From Tatumella citrea (lineage in GTDB: Bacteria; Pseudomonadota; Gammaproteobacteria; Enterobacterales; Enterobacteriaceae), in contig NZ_CP015579.1 in assembly GCF_002163585.1 (NCBI RefSeq), positions 3,038,001 through 3,102,000 on the forward strand: DNA of 64,000 nucleotides, in the 5' to 3' direction. The first letter of the stretch is position 1, and every line of letters begins with the position of its first letter. Both the position numbers and the translations under genes were made by a program. Below, piece by piece: positions 32,527-41,379 of the stretch. A model generated the notes under the pieces. It had not been told where the DNA came from, made no database searches, and saw only the letters and a program-made list of their open reading frames with translations.

Positions 32527-32730
32527 TTAAAATGATACGGACATAAAAAAACCGACAAAATGTCGGTCCTGAAATACACACTGCTGCTGGTATCTTCCGG
32601 CGAAAAAAAACGGTGACATCACCGTTATTTTAAATGCAGTGTTGCTATCAGCGGGCAATGGCAGAAAAGACAGTAACCACGAGTCACCGTTACAGCGGAG
32701 TAAACTGCTGTTCAAACGCCGGGTATGCAT
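32527..32730 (-). CDS. Putative uraA leader peptide spanning an attenuator
   Basis: A 67-residue minus-strand ORF starts with ATG at 32730, 30 nt after the upp stop, and ends with TAA at 32527-32529, 13 nt before the uraA ATG. A GTG at 32748 is an alternative start. The ORF reads without a stop through both terminator hairpins; their U-tracts are translated as SPFFFAGR and RHFVGFFMS. A weak GGGG element lies about 10 nt before the ATG. This is the layout of the pyrL leader of pyrBI, but the peptide sequence is different. Expression is inferred, not shown. Confidence 0.55.
   Translation of the reverse strand: MHTRRLNSSLLRCNGDSWLLSFLPLPADSNTAFKITVMSPFFFAGRYQQQCVFQDRHFVGFFMSVSF
32545..32567 (-). 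terminator. Intrinsic terminator/attenuator immediately before uraA
   Basis: On the minus strand ACCGACA, loop TTT, TGTCGGT, followed by a T-run (seven T including the stem end). It ends 31 nt before the uraA ATG and lies inside the leader ORF. Confidence 0.85.
32603..32626 (-). terminator. First U-tract hairpin in the upp-uraA gap (terminator or pause hairpin)
   Basis: On the minus strand AACGGTG, loop ATGT, CACCGTT, and a run of eight T. It lies 35 nt upstream of the second hairpin. It could end the upp transcript or act as the pause site of an attenuator. The 5' arm AACGGTGA also occurs once more upstream (about 32683-32690), so alternative pairing is possible. Confidence 0.8.
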
Positions 32731-32759
32731 CTCTGTATTGCCCCACACAGATTTATTGA

Positions 32760-33386
32760 TTATTTAGTACCAAAGATTTTATCACCGGCATCACCCAGTC
32801 CCGGGATAATATAGCCATGCTCATTTAATCCCTGGTCAATAGAGGCCGTATACAACTCGACATCCGGATGTGCTTTTTCCAACGCAGCAATACCTTCCGG
32901 AGCCGCCACCAGTACCAGCACTTTGATAGCAAAACAGCCAGATTTCTTAAGCAGATCAATAGTGGCAATCATTGATCCCCCGGTCGCCAGCATCGGGTCC
33001 ACCACCAGCGCCATACGCTCATCCATATTGGAGGCCAGTTTCTGAAAATACGGTACCGGCTCAAGAGTTTTCTCATCGCGGTACACGCCGACTACGCTGA
33101 TTCTTGCGCTTGGAACATGTTCCAGAACCCCGTTCATCATCCCAAGCCCGGCACGTAAAATCGGAACTACAGTGATTTTCTTGCCTTTAATTTGATCAAT
33201 TTCGACAGGACCGTTCCATCCTTCGATTGTCACGGTTTCTGTTTCCAGATCAGCAGTCGCTTCATAGGTCAGCAAACTGCCAACTTCAGATGCGAGTTCG
33301 CGAAAACGTTTGGTGCTGACATCATGCTCACGCATCAGGCCCAGTTTATGTCTGACCAGCGGGTGTCTGACTTCCACGATCTTCAT
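32760..33386 (-). CDS. upp: Uracil phosphoribosyltransferase
   Basis: Salvages uracil to UMP using PRPP. The 208-residue protein has the E. coli length and the PRPP motif [12 protein letters not shown] plus the uracil-binding C-terminus [16 protein letters not shown]. Upstream of uraA on the same strand, so uptake and salvage are paired. The promoter region carries the UTP-sensing start sequence described separately. Confidence 0.97.
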   Translation of the reverse strand: MKIVEVRHPLVRHKLGLMREHDVSTKRFRELASEVGSLLTYEATADLETETVTIEGWNGPVEIDQIKGKKITVVPILRAGLGMMNGVLEHVPSARISVVGVYRDEKTLEPVPYFQKLASNMDERMALVVDPMLATGGSMIATIDLLKKSGCFAIKVLVLVAAPEGIAALEKAHPDVELYTASIDQGLNEHGYIIPGLGDAGDKIFGTK

Positions 33387-33413
33387 TATTCTTCTCCCGG
33401 AATGTGTTGAGCT

Positions 33414-33457
33414 AAAAAAAATCGCCGGATTATAGCGCTTTTTTACCAGTGCTAATA
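33414..33457 (-). promoter_or_regulatory. upp promoter with UTP-sensitive T-tract start
   Basis: Minus strand: a perfect TATAAT (33429-33434), five bases CCGGC, then GATTTTTTTTA (33423 down to 33413). A -35-like TTAGCA or TATTAG lies upstream. In E. coli upp the initial transcript GAUUUUUUUU allows UTP-dependent slippage and start-site switching, so low UTP raises expression. The same sequence here suggests the same control. Confidence 0.82.
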
Positions 33458-33548
33458 CTGCTATACATCAAACAGCTACAATTTTTTATTGCTGTTACGG
33501 GGAATGGACTCAAACCTGCAGACAGATAATTTCCGCTGCACATCAGAC

Positions 33549-33564
33549 TCGCAAACGTTTGCCT
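33549..33564 (+). promoter_or_regulatory. PurR operator of purMN
   Basis: TCGCAAACGTTTGCCT is nearly palindromic and fits the PurR consensus. A -10-like TAGAAT (33572-33577) follows. It lies 64 bp upstream of purM, where E. coli also has a PurR site. Confidence 0.85.
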
Positions 33565-33627
33565 GCACTGATAGAATAGCCCCGCTCTATTTAAACCACC
33601 AACCGCAATTCGCGTGGGGATTCTGCA

Positions 33628-34668
33628 GTGACCGACAAAACCACTCTCAGTTATAAAGATGCCGGTGTTGATATTGATGCCGGGAATGATCTGGTTGATC
33701 GCATTAAAGGCGTAGTTAAAAAAACCCGCCGTCCGGAAGTGATGGGCGGACTCGGTGGTTTTGGTGCACTGTGCGCCTTACCACAAAAATACCGTGAACC
33801 GATTCTGGTTTCAGGCACAGATGGCGTAGGCACTAAACTGCGTTTAGCCATGGATCTGAAACGTCATGACCATATCGGTATTGATCTGGTGGCAATGTGT
33901 GTCAATGACCTGGTTGTACAGGGTGCTGAACCACTGTTTTTCCTGGATTATTACGCTACCGGCAAACTGGATGTTGACACCGCTGCTGCAGTTATCAGCG
34001 GAATTGCCGAAGGCTGTTCACAGTCTGGTTGTGCTCTGGTCGGTGGCGAGACCGCTGAAATGCCAGGTATGTATCACGGTGAAGATTACGATGTTGCTGG
34101 TTTCTGTGTCGGAGTGGTTGAGAAATCAGAAATTATTGATGGCAGCAAAGTCAGTGACGGTGATGTTCTTCTGGCTCTGGGCTCAAGTGGGCCTCATTCC
34201 AACGGATACTCACTGGTTCGCAAAATCCTTGAAGTCAGTCAGACCGATCCGGAAGTAAAACAGCTGGAAGGCAAATCATTAGCCGACCACCTGCTGACCC
34301 CAACCCGTATCTACGTCAAAAATATCCTGAGTCTGATTGAGCAGGTTGACGTTCATGCGATTGCGCATCTGACCGGTGGTGGTTTCTGGGAAAATATCCC
34401 ACGTGTGTTACCAGAAAATACCCGTGCAGTCATTGACGAATCCAGCTGGCAGTGGCCGGCAGTATTCAGTTGGCTGCAACAGGCAGGTAATGTCAGCCGT
34501 CATGAAATGTACCGTACCTTTAACTGTGGTGTGGGTATGGTCATCGCACTGAGCCCGGACAACGCCGATAAAGCACTGCAACTGCTGCAGGATGCGGGTG
34601 AAAAAGCCTGGAAAATTGGTGTGATTGAATCCGCTCCGGCTGATGGTGAGCAGGTAATTATTAAGTGA
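33628..34668 (+). CDS. purM: Phosphoribosylformylglycinamidine cyclo-ligase (AIR synthetase)
   Basis: ATP-dependent ring closure of FGAM to AIR in purine synthesis. The 346-residue protein matches E. coli PurM throughout: [26 protein letters not shown] (ATP-grasp-like loop of the PurM family), [18 protein letters not shown] and [11 protein letters not shown]. It starts with GTG at 33628, giving the family N-terminus MTDKT. Its stop overlaps purN (TGATG). Confidence 0.97.
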   Translation: MTDKTTLSYKDAGVDIDAGNDLVDRIKGVVKKTRRPEVMGGLGGFGALCALPQKYREPILVSGTDGVGTKLRLAMDLKRHDHIGIDLVAMCVNDLVVQGAEPLFFLDYYATGKLDVDTAAAVISGIAEGCSQSGCALVGGETAEMPGMYHGEDYDVAGFCVGVVEKSEIIDGSKVSDGDVLLALGSSGPHSNGYSLVRKILEVSQTDPEVKQLEGKSLADHLLTPTRIYVKNILSLIEQVDVHAIAHLTGGGFWENIPRVLPENTRAVIDESSWQWPAVFSWLQQAGNVSRHEMYRTFNCGVGMVIALSPDNADKALQLLQDAGEKAWKIGVIESAPADGEQVIIK

Positions 34669-35321
34669 TGAAAAAGCTGGTGATCCTGATTTCCGGCACC
34701 GGCACCAACCTGCAGGCAATCATTGATGCCTGCAGGTCTGGCCAGCTGAACGGCAGCGCGGAAATTGTTGCGGTAATCAGTAATAAAGCAAGCGCCGGTG
34801 GCCTCGAACTTGCCAGACAGGCCGGTATCCCTGCCCGTTCACTGGCACAGTCAGACTTTGCAGATCGTCAGCAATTCGATCAGCAACTGATGAGCATCGC
34901 TGATGAGTATTCTCCGGATTTGATTGTCCTCGCAGGTTATATGCGCATTCTCAGTGAAGGATTTGTTCGCCACTATAGTGGACGGATGATCAATATCCAC
35001 CCTTCCCTGTTACCCGCCTACCCGGGTCTCAATACTCATCGTCAGGTTTTAGAAAATGGTGATGCCGAACATGGCCCTTCAGTTCATTTCGTGACCGAAC
35101 AGCTGGATGGTGGCCCTGTTATTCTGCAATCCCGCATCGCGGTGCTGCCGGAAGAAACTGAATCTCAGTTACAGGAACGGGTACGCCAGCAGGAACACAT
35201 TATTTATCCGCAGGTCATCCACTGGTTTGCACAAAATCGTCTCGAACTGAAGAATCACCAGGCATGGCTGGATGGCGCACTGCTTCCTGTCGGGGGATTT
35301 CAGCCCGGGACTATCGGTTAA
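34668..35321 (+). CDS. purN: Phosphoribosylglycinamide formyltransferase 1
   Basis: Transfers formyl from 10-formyl-tetrahydrofolate to GAR. The 217-residue protein has the phosphate loop LISGTGTNLQA and the catalytic Asn109 and His111 in MINIHPSLLPAYPG, with the conserved Asp in EQLDGGPVI. The ATG at 34668 overlaps the purM stop; the frame also opens one codon earlier at GTG 34665. Confidence 0.96.
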   Translation: MKKLVILISGTGTNLQAIIDACRSGQLNGSAEIVAVISNKASAGGLELARQAGIPARSLAQSDFADRQQFDQQLMSIADEYSPDLIVLAGYMRILSEGFVRHYSGRMINIHPSLLPAYPGLNTHRQVLENGDAEHGPSVHFVTEQLDGGPVILQSRIAVLPEETESQLQERVRQQEHIIYPQVIHWFAQNRLELKNHQAWLDGALLPVGGFQPGTIG

Positions 35322-35325
35322 TCTA

Positions 35326-35351
35326 CAGACGCTGTAGAAGAACAGCGTCTG
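35326..35351 (+). terminator. Terminator-like hairpin after purN
   Basis: CAGACGCTGT (35326-35335), loop AGAAGA, ACAGCGTCTG (35342-35351), 5 nt after the purN stop. The tail CCTTGTCATTGTTT is only partly T-rich. Confidence 0.7.
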
Positions 35352-35480
35352 CCTTGTCATTGTTTCCTGTTAAATACCTCTTTTTATTGCCCGTCCGGCA
35401 ATGGACATTTCTGCCATATTCTCGCCATAATGATATGAGAGACTGAAGCTTTAGTTCTGTCACAGCGAAATGGAGTCAGG

Positions 35481-37541
35481 ATGGGTCAGGAAAAACTATA
35501 TATAGAAAAAGAATTAAGCTGGTTATCATTTAATGAACGGGTACTGCAGGAAGCTGCTGACAAACTCAACCCGTTGATCGAAAGAATGCGTTTCCTTGGT
35601 ATTTACTCCAGTAACCTCGACGAATTTTATAAAGTCCGCTTTGCTGAACTGAAACGTCGTATCCTGATTGGTGAAGAGCAAGGCTCCGTAACCGTCCCCC
35701 GCCATCTACTAAAAAAAATTCAACAGCGGGTAATGCGGGCCGACCAGGAATTTGATCTTCTCTACAATGAACTGCTACTGGAGATGGCCCGTAATCAGAT
35801 TTTCCTGATTAATGAACGCCAGCTTTCGGTCAATCAGCAAATCTGGCTGCGTGACTATTTTCGCCAGCATCTGCGCCCGCATGTGACGCCAATCCTGATT
35901 AACAGTGATACTGACCTGGCTCAGTTCCTTAAGGACGATTACACCTATCTGGCCGTTGAAGTCATCCGTGGTGAAGACACCCACTATGCACTGCTGGAAA
36001 TTCCGTCAGATAAAGTTCCGCGTTTTATTAATCTGCCTGCTGAGCCGCCACGCAGAAAGAAACCAATGATATTGCTGGATAACATCCTCAGATATTGTCT
36101 GGACGATATCTTCAAAGGTTTTTTTGATTATGATGAGCTGAATGCTTATTCGATGAAGATGACCCGTGATGCCGAGTATGACCTGGTCACGGAAATGGAA
36201 TCGAGTTTGCTGGAACTGATGTCTTCCAGCCTGAAACAGCGACTGACCGCTGAACCGGTACGTTTTGTATACCAGCGGGATATGCCCACCGCTATGGTCG
36301 AAATGTTATGTGAAAAGCTGTCGGTTTCAAACTACGACTCCATCCTGGCAGGCGGTCGTTATCACAATTTTAAAGACTTTATTCAGTTCCCGAATGTCGG
36401 CCAGCGGAACCTGGAAAATAAACCACTGCCGCAAATTCGTCACCTCGGATTTGACGCTTACCGTAACGGATTTGATGCCGTACGGGCCAGGGATATCCTG
36501 CTTTATTACCCTTACCACACCTTTGAACATGTGCTCGAATTTTTGCGTCAGGCCTCCTTTGACCCGGCGGTTTTATCAATCAAAATCAATATTTATCGGG
36601 TAGCCAAAAACTCCCGCATCATGGATGCCATGATCCACGCAGCCCATAATGGTAAAAAAGTCACGGTGGTTGTGGAATTACAGGCAAGATTCGATGAAGC
36701 CGCGAATATTCACTGGGCCAAACAGCTGACGGAAGCCGGAGTACATGTCATATTTTCAGCACCGGGCCTGAAAATCCACGCTAAACTATTTTTAATCTCC
36801 CGGAGAGAAGGTGAAGAAGTTGTCCGTTATGCGCATATCGGTACCGGTAATTTCAATGAGAAAACCGCCCGTCTGTATACCGACTACTCTCTGCTGACAT
36901 CCGATGCCCGGATTACTAATGAAGTTCGCCGGGTATTCAGCTTTATTGAAAACCCTTACCGCCCGGTGTCGTTTGACTATCTGATGGTCTCTCCGCAAAA
37001 TTCGCGGCGCATGCTTTACCAGTTAGTGGACCAGGAAATTTCCAATGCACAGCAAGGTCTTCCGGCCGGCATTACATTGAAAATTAATAACCTGGTTGAT
37101 AAGGGACTGATTGATCGCCTGTACGCCGCTTCCAGCGCAGGGGTGAAAGTTAATCTGCTGGTCAGAGGAATGTGTTCGCTGATTCCTGATTTACCCGGCA
37201 TCAGCACCAATATCCGGGTGATCAGTATTCTGGATCGTTATCTGGAACATGACAGAGTCTATATTTTCGAAAATAATGGTGACAAGAAAGTTTACCTGTC
37301 GTCAGCAGACTGGATGACCAGAAATATCGATTATCGTATTGAAGTCGCGGTGATCATTCTCGACCCACAGATAAAGCAACGTATTCTTGAGATGATTGGT
37401 ATTTTGTTCAGCGATACCGTTAAAGCAAGAATCATTGATAAAGAGCTGAGTAATCGTTATGTGCCAAGGGGTAACCGCCGCAAAGTTCGCGGACAACTGG
37501 CCATCTATGACTACATCAAAAACCTGGAACAACCTGAATAA
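35481..37541 (+). CDS. ppk: Polyphosphate kinase 1
   Basis: Membrane-associated kinase that polymerises ATP gamma-phosphate into polyphosphate. The 686-residue protein has the E. coli length (688): N-terminal [33 protein letters not shown], and the phospholipase-D-like catalytic His motifs [11 protein letters not shown] and [24 protein letters not shown] lies 5 nt before the ATG. Its stop overlaps ppx by one base, so kinase and phosphatase are coupled. Confidence 0.97.
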   Translation: MGQEKLYIEKELSWLSFNERVLQEAADKLNPLIERMRFLGIYSSNLDEFYKVRFAELKRRILIGEEQGSVTVPRHLLKKIQQRVMRADQEFDLLYNELLLEMARNQIFLINERQLSVNQQIWLRDYFRQHLRPHVTPILINSDTDLAQFLKDDYTYLAVEVIRGEDTHYALLEIPSDKVPRFINLPAEPPRRKKPMILLDNILRYCLDDIFKGFFDYDELNAYSMKMTRDAEYDLVTEMESSLLELMSSSLKQRLTAEPVRFVYQRDMPTAMVEMLCEKLSVSNYDSILAGGRYHNFKDFIQFPNVGQRNLENKPLPQIRHLGFDAYRNGFDAVRARDILLYYPYHTFEHVLEFLRQASFDPAVLSIKINIYRVAKNSRIMDAMIHAAHNGKKVTVVVELQARFDEAANIHWAKQLTEAGVHVIFSAPGLKIHAKLFLISRREGEEVVRYAHIGTGNFNEKTARLYTDYSLLTSDARITNEVRRVFSFIENPYRPVSFDYLMVSPQNSRRMLYQLVDQEISNAQQGLPAGITLKINNLVDKGLIDRLYAASSAGVKVNLLVRGMCSLIPDLPGISTNIRVISILDRYLEHDRVYIFENNGDKKVYLSSADWMTRNIDYRIEVAVIILDPQIKQRILEMIGILFSDTVKARIIDKELSNRYVPRGNRRKVRGQLAIYDYIKNLEQPE

Positions 37542-39073
37542 TGCCTATGACAACTACAGCCAGTAAAGCAGATAAACCTCAGGAATTCGCGGCGATAGAC
37601 CTCGGTTCTAACAGTTTTCATATGGTGATTGCCCGCGTAGTGGACGGGGCATTACAGGTTCTCAGCCGGTTAAAACAACGGGTTCATCTGGCTGATGCCA
37701 TCGATCCGAAAAATCAGCTGACAGAAGAAGGTATCCAGCGGGGCCTGGCCTGCCTGGCATTATTTGCCGAGCGCCTTCAAGGCTTTAATCCTGAGAATGT
37801 TTCTATCGTGGGTACCCACACTCTCAGAGTCGTGGATAACGCCGAAGAGTTTTTGCAGCGCGCTGCAGAAATCATTCCTTACCCGATAGAGATCATTCCG
37901 GGTAATGAAGAAGCCCGCCTGATTTTTATGGGGGTTGAACATACTCAGCCTGAAAAAGGCCGCAAACTGGTAATTGATATCGGTGGCGGTTCCACAGAAC
38001 TGGTCATCGGTGAAGACTTTGAACCGCAGTTAGTAGAAAGTCGTCGCATGGGTTGCGTCAGTTTTTCCAATATCTACTTCCCTGGCGGTGTCATTTCTCC
38101 GGAGAATTTTCGCCGTGCACGGCTGGCTTCAGTCCAGAAGCTGGAAACTCTGGCCTGGCAGTTTCGTTTACAGGGCTGGAAATATGCTCTGGGTGCTTCC
38201 GGAACGATTAAAGCCGCCTGCGAGGTTCTGGAAGCCTTAGGTGAAAAAGAAAAAACTATTACACCGGAAGGCCTGGACCGTTTGTATGACGAAGTGATTA
38301 AGTTTAAATCCTTTGATGAATTGAGCTTGCCCGGATTGGCCGACGATCGTAAAACCGTGTTTATTCCGGGGCTAGCCATTTTACGTGGTGTATTTGATTC
38401 TCTGGGGATCCGCGAGTTGTTGTATTCAGATGGTGCCCTACGCGAAGGGGTTCTGTATGAAATGGAAGGTCGTTTCCGCCATCAGGATATCCGTACCCGT
38501 ACAGCACAAAGCCTGGCAAACCATTATGCAATTGACAGCGAACAGGCCAACCGTGTTCTGAAAACAACACAGCATTTGCACAGCCAGTGGCAGGAACAAA
38601 ACCAGAAACTGGCTGACCCTCAGTTAACAGCAGTGCTGCAATGGGCGGCAATGTTGCATGAGGTCGGGCTGTCGATAAATCACAGCGGCATGCAGCGCCA
38701 CTCCGCATATATACTGCAAAACTCCAATATGCCTGGCTTTAGTCAGGCACAACAACTGTTGCTGTCCACCATGGTCCGCTATCATCGTAAAGGTATAAAA
38801 GCCGAGGAATTTCCGCGGTTTATGTCTTTTAAAAAGAAACAGTTTCTGCCGTTGATCTTTATTTTGCGGCTGGCTGCGTTACTCAGTAACCAGCGCCAGG
38901 CGACGACACATCCTGAATCTTTGATACTGGATACAGATGACGGGCACTGGACACTGACCTTTCCTTCCGGATTTTTTAGCCAGAACACCCTGGTCCAGCT
39001 GGATCTGGAACGTGAACAACAGTACTGGCAGGATGTTGCCGGCTGGCAACTGAATCTGAAAGAAGAAGAGTAA
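37541..39073 (+). CDS. ppx: Exopolyphosphatase
   Basis: Hydrolyses terminal phosphates of polyphosphate; also related to pppGpp phosphatases. The 510-residue protein has the ASKHA phosphate loops [17 protein letters not shown] and [14 protein letters not shown], the catalytic Glu near [13 protein letters not shown] and the C-terminal HD-like region ([21 protein letters not shown]). It starts in the TAATG overlap with ppk. Confidence 0.97.
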   Translation: MPMTTTASKADKPQEFAAIDLGSNSFHMVIARVVDGALQVLSRLKQRVHLADAIDPKNQLTEEGIQRGLACLALFAERLQGFNPENVSIVGTHTLRVVDNAEEFLQRAAEIIPYPIEIIPGNEEARLIFMGVEHTQPEKGRKLVIDIGGGSTELVIGEDFEPQLVESRRMGCVSFSNIYFPGGVISPENFRRARLASVQKLETLAWQFRLQGWKYALGASGTIKAACEVLEALGEKEKTITPEGLDRLYDEVIKFKSFDELSLPGLADDRKTVFIPGLAILRGVFDSLGIRELLYSDGALREGVLYEMEGRFRHQDIRTRTAQSLANHYAIDSEQANRVLKTTQHLHSQWQEQNQKLADPQLTAVLQWAAMLHEVGLSINHSGMQRHSAYILQNSNMPGFSQAQQLLLSTMVRYHRKGIKAEEFPRFMSFKKKQFLPLIFILRLAALLSNQRQATTHPESLILDTDDGHWTLTFPSGFFSQNTLVQLDLEREQQYWQDVAGWQLNLKEEE

Positions 39074-39089
39074 CAGGAGCAGAATAATC

Positions 39090-39713
39090 ATGGATGCACC
39101 GCTGACGCAGAGCGGGTTACAGCCCGATAACTATTATGCGGATAAATACCAGCTTTCGCTGCCTCACTCTGAGCTTCGTGAGGCGTTAGCACATTTAACC
39201 TCGGGTAAAGCGCTCGATATCGGTTGTGGCCGTGGGCGTAACAGCCTGTACCTGAACAGCCATGGTTTTGATGTAACCGGATGGGATAACAACCCTGGTA
39301 GTCTGGCTCATTTGCAGCACATTATTGACCAGGAACAACTGACAGGAATCCGCTGCTCATCGGTCGATCTCAACCAGCACCGTTTCAACGGCAGTTATCA
39401 GTTGATACTTTCAACGGTAGTCATGATGTTTCTGCAACCAGAAACCATCCCGCAACTGATAGCCGATATGCAGGCGGCTACCGCAAAAGATGGGTTCAAT
39501 CTGATTGTTTGTGCCATGAACACCACGGATACCCCCTGCCCGCTGGATTTTCCTTTTACCTTCCAGTCCGGGGAACTGAGCCATTATTACCGTAACTGGC
39601 ATATCATTAAATATAATGAGCACCACGGGGAGTTACATAAAACCGATGCTAACGGACAACGTATCAGGATGCGTTTTGCAACCCTGCTGGCCCGTAAGAC
39701 CCCGGTAAAATAA
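39090..39713 (+). CDS. tehB: TehB-like SAM-dependent methyltransferase
   Basis: A 207-residue class I methyltransferase with SAM motif LDIGCGRGRNSLYL and the TehB-specific NYYADKYQLSLPHSEL, STVVMMFL, NTTDTPCPLDFPF and ELHKTDANGQRIRMRFAT. E. coli TehB methylates tellurite and related oxyanions when overexpressed. The partner tehA is absent; the gene sits 16 bp after ppx and may be co-transcribed with ppk-ppx, a setting unlike E. coli. Confidence 0.92.
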   Translation: MDAPLTQSGLQPDNYYADKYQLSLPHSELREALAHLTSGKALDIGCGRGRNSLYLNSHGFDVTGWDNNPGSLAHLQHIIDQEQLTGIRCSSVDLNQHRFNGSYQLILSTVVMMFLQPETIPQLIADMQAATAKDGFNLIVCAMNTTDTPCPLDFPFTFQSGELSHYYRNWHIIKYNEHHGELHKTDANGQRIRMRFATLLARKTPVK

Positions 39714-39740
39714 TTCCCTGTCCTGCCAGTTGTTACCAGG

Positions 39741-39764
39741 TTAAGCCCCCGCCCGGGAGCTTAA
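39741..39764. terminator. Inverted repeat between tehB and mgtE, possible terminator
   Basis: TTAAGC (39741-39746) pairs with GCTTAA (39759-39764), with CCC/GGG pairing inside. No clear T-run follows, so termination is uncertain. The remaining 150 bp before mgtE are probably its promoter; no M-box could be recognised. Confidence 0.4.
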
Positions 39765-39911
39765 TCGATCTGATTTTGCTGAATCGCGACGTTTTCGGGA
39801 GGCGCTTGCGACTGACTGATAAATTCTCTGCCCCGGCCTGCCAGTTTTCGGTTATGGTTATTCTCAACTGTCTCAGGTAAACCACTGTGGTTTCCCAACA
39901 GAGGATGCTTT

Positions 39912-41342
39912 ATGCCAGCACCAGAAAACCGAACATTGCAGCAAAAACGTCAACAAATCATCAGCAGATTGCTGAACTCTCCTGCGCTGGTTAACGGTCT
40001 GTTAGCGCACCCTGACAAAGCTGCAGCCTTCGATAACCCGCAGCTGAATGCATATTGCCAGCAACTCATTTCTGATATCAGCACACTTCATGCGGCAGAT
40101 ATTGCAGACATTCTGGAGTCATTGCCGGAAGATGCCCGACAGGCACTGTGGCAGTTGGTGCCGGTGGAAAGTCGTGGCCAGGTGTTAGTGGAAGCTTCAG
40201 AAACAGTCTGGGAAAGTCTGACAGAGAATATGTCAGATAAAGCCATTCTCAAAGCTATCGAACCACTGGATATTGATGACCAGGCCTGGCTGGCCCGGTT
40301 TTTGCCACGTAACCTGACAGGGAGGCTGCTAACCTCTCTGGCTCCCCGCCAGCGCTCTGACCTGCTGAACATCATCAAAAATGATGTTGACGGTGTAGCC
40401 AGAGTCATGGACTTTAACTTTCTCACTGCCCGCCATGATGTCCGGCTGGGCGTCGTTCAGCGTTTTTTGCGCCGCAAAGGAAAAATTCCTGCCGGCACCG
40501 ATAAACTCTTTATCACCGACAGCAATAACACCCTGTTAGGTGAACTGATGCTGACAGATATCTTAGTGAATGCCCCGCATTGTCTGGTCAGTCAGGTAAT
40601 GAATGACTCACCCGTCACCTTCCGGTTACAGGATAAAGCGGAAGATGCTGCCAGTGCCTTTGAAAGATACAACCTGATATCTGCCGCAGTCACAGACCAG
40701 CAGCAGCGATTGATTGGCAGGATTGCCATCGAAGATATTATCGATCTTGTAAATCAGGAGAACGAAAATAATATTCGTAAGATGGGCGGGATACGCCAGG
40801 AAGAGGATGTTTTTGCACCGGTAAGTAAGGCGGTAAAAAACCGCTGGGCCTGGCTGGCACTCAATTTGTGTACTGCATTTATAGCGTCGCGGGTGATTGG
40901 CTTATTTGAGAACACTATTGCACATCTGGTGGCACTGGCGACTCTGATGCCAATTGTTGCCGGTATTGGTGGTAATACCGGTAATCAGACCATCACTATG
41001 ATAGTCCGTGCCCTTGCCCTGCATCAGGTTGAGCCTGGTAATTTTTCCTTCCTGTTTCTCAGAGAAGTGGGAGTGGCATTGATTAACGGGATATTCTGGG
41101 GCGGGATTATGGGTGGAATTACCTGGCTTATGTATCACAACCTGGCAATGGGTGGCGTAATGATGCTGGCGATGATTCTTAACCTGCTGCTTGCCGCCTG
41201 TATGGGGGTACTGATTCCGTTGATAATGACAAAACTGAAACGCGATCCTGCCATTGGATCCAGTGTATTAATTACTGCGATGACAGATACCGGAGGGTTC
41301 TTTATCTTTCTGGGACTAGCTACGTTATTCTTACTGCATTAA
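39912..41342 (+). CDS. mgtE: Magnesium transporter MgtE
   Basis: Mg2+ channel of the inner membrane, 476 residues. Order: MgtE N-domain (superhelical, about 30-150), a CBS pair (about 165-290, with LMLTDILV and RIAIEDIIDLVNQENENNI), then five membrane segments from about 315. The selectivity-filter region GGNTGNQTITMIVRAL and the C-terminal ITAMTDTGGFFIFLGLATLFL are typical. It starts with ATG at 39912 after AGAGGA. Confidence 0.94.
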   Translation: MPAPENRTLQQKRQQIISRLLNSPALVNGLLAHPDKAAAFDNPQLNAYCQQLISDISTLHAADIADILESLPEDARQALWQLVPVESRGQVLVEASETVWESLTENMSDKAILKAIEPLDIDDQAWLARFLPRNLTGRLLTSLAPRQRSDLLNIIKNDVDGVARVMDFNFLTARHDVRLGVVQRFLRRKGKIPAGTDKLFITDSNNTLLGELMLTDILVNAPHCLVSQVMNDSPVTFRLQDKAEDAASAFERYNLISAAVTDQQQRLIGRIAIEDIIDLVNQENENNIRKMGGIRQEEDVFAPVSKAVKNRWAWLALNLCTAFIASRVIGLFENTIAHLVALATLMPIVAGIGGNTGNQTITMIVRALALHQVEPGNFSFLFLREVGVALINGIFWGGIMGGITWLMYHNLAMGGVMMLAMILNLLLAACMGVLIPLIMTKLKRDPAIGSSVLITAMTDTGGFFIFLGLATLFLLH

Positions 41343-41345
41343 AAC

Positions 41346-41369
41346 TTCTGCCCCCTTGCGGGGGCAGAA
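41346..41369. terminator. Bidirectional terminator between mgtE and gcd
   Basis: TTCTGCCCCC, loop TTGC, GGGGGCAGAA form a perfect 10-bp stem between the two convergent genes. The minus-strand side is followed by GTTTTAA; the plus-strand side by ATTG. Confidence 0.85.
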
Positions 41370-41379
41370 ATTGCACAGA

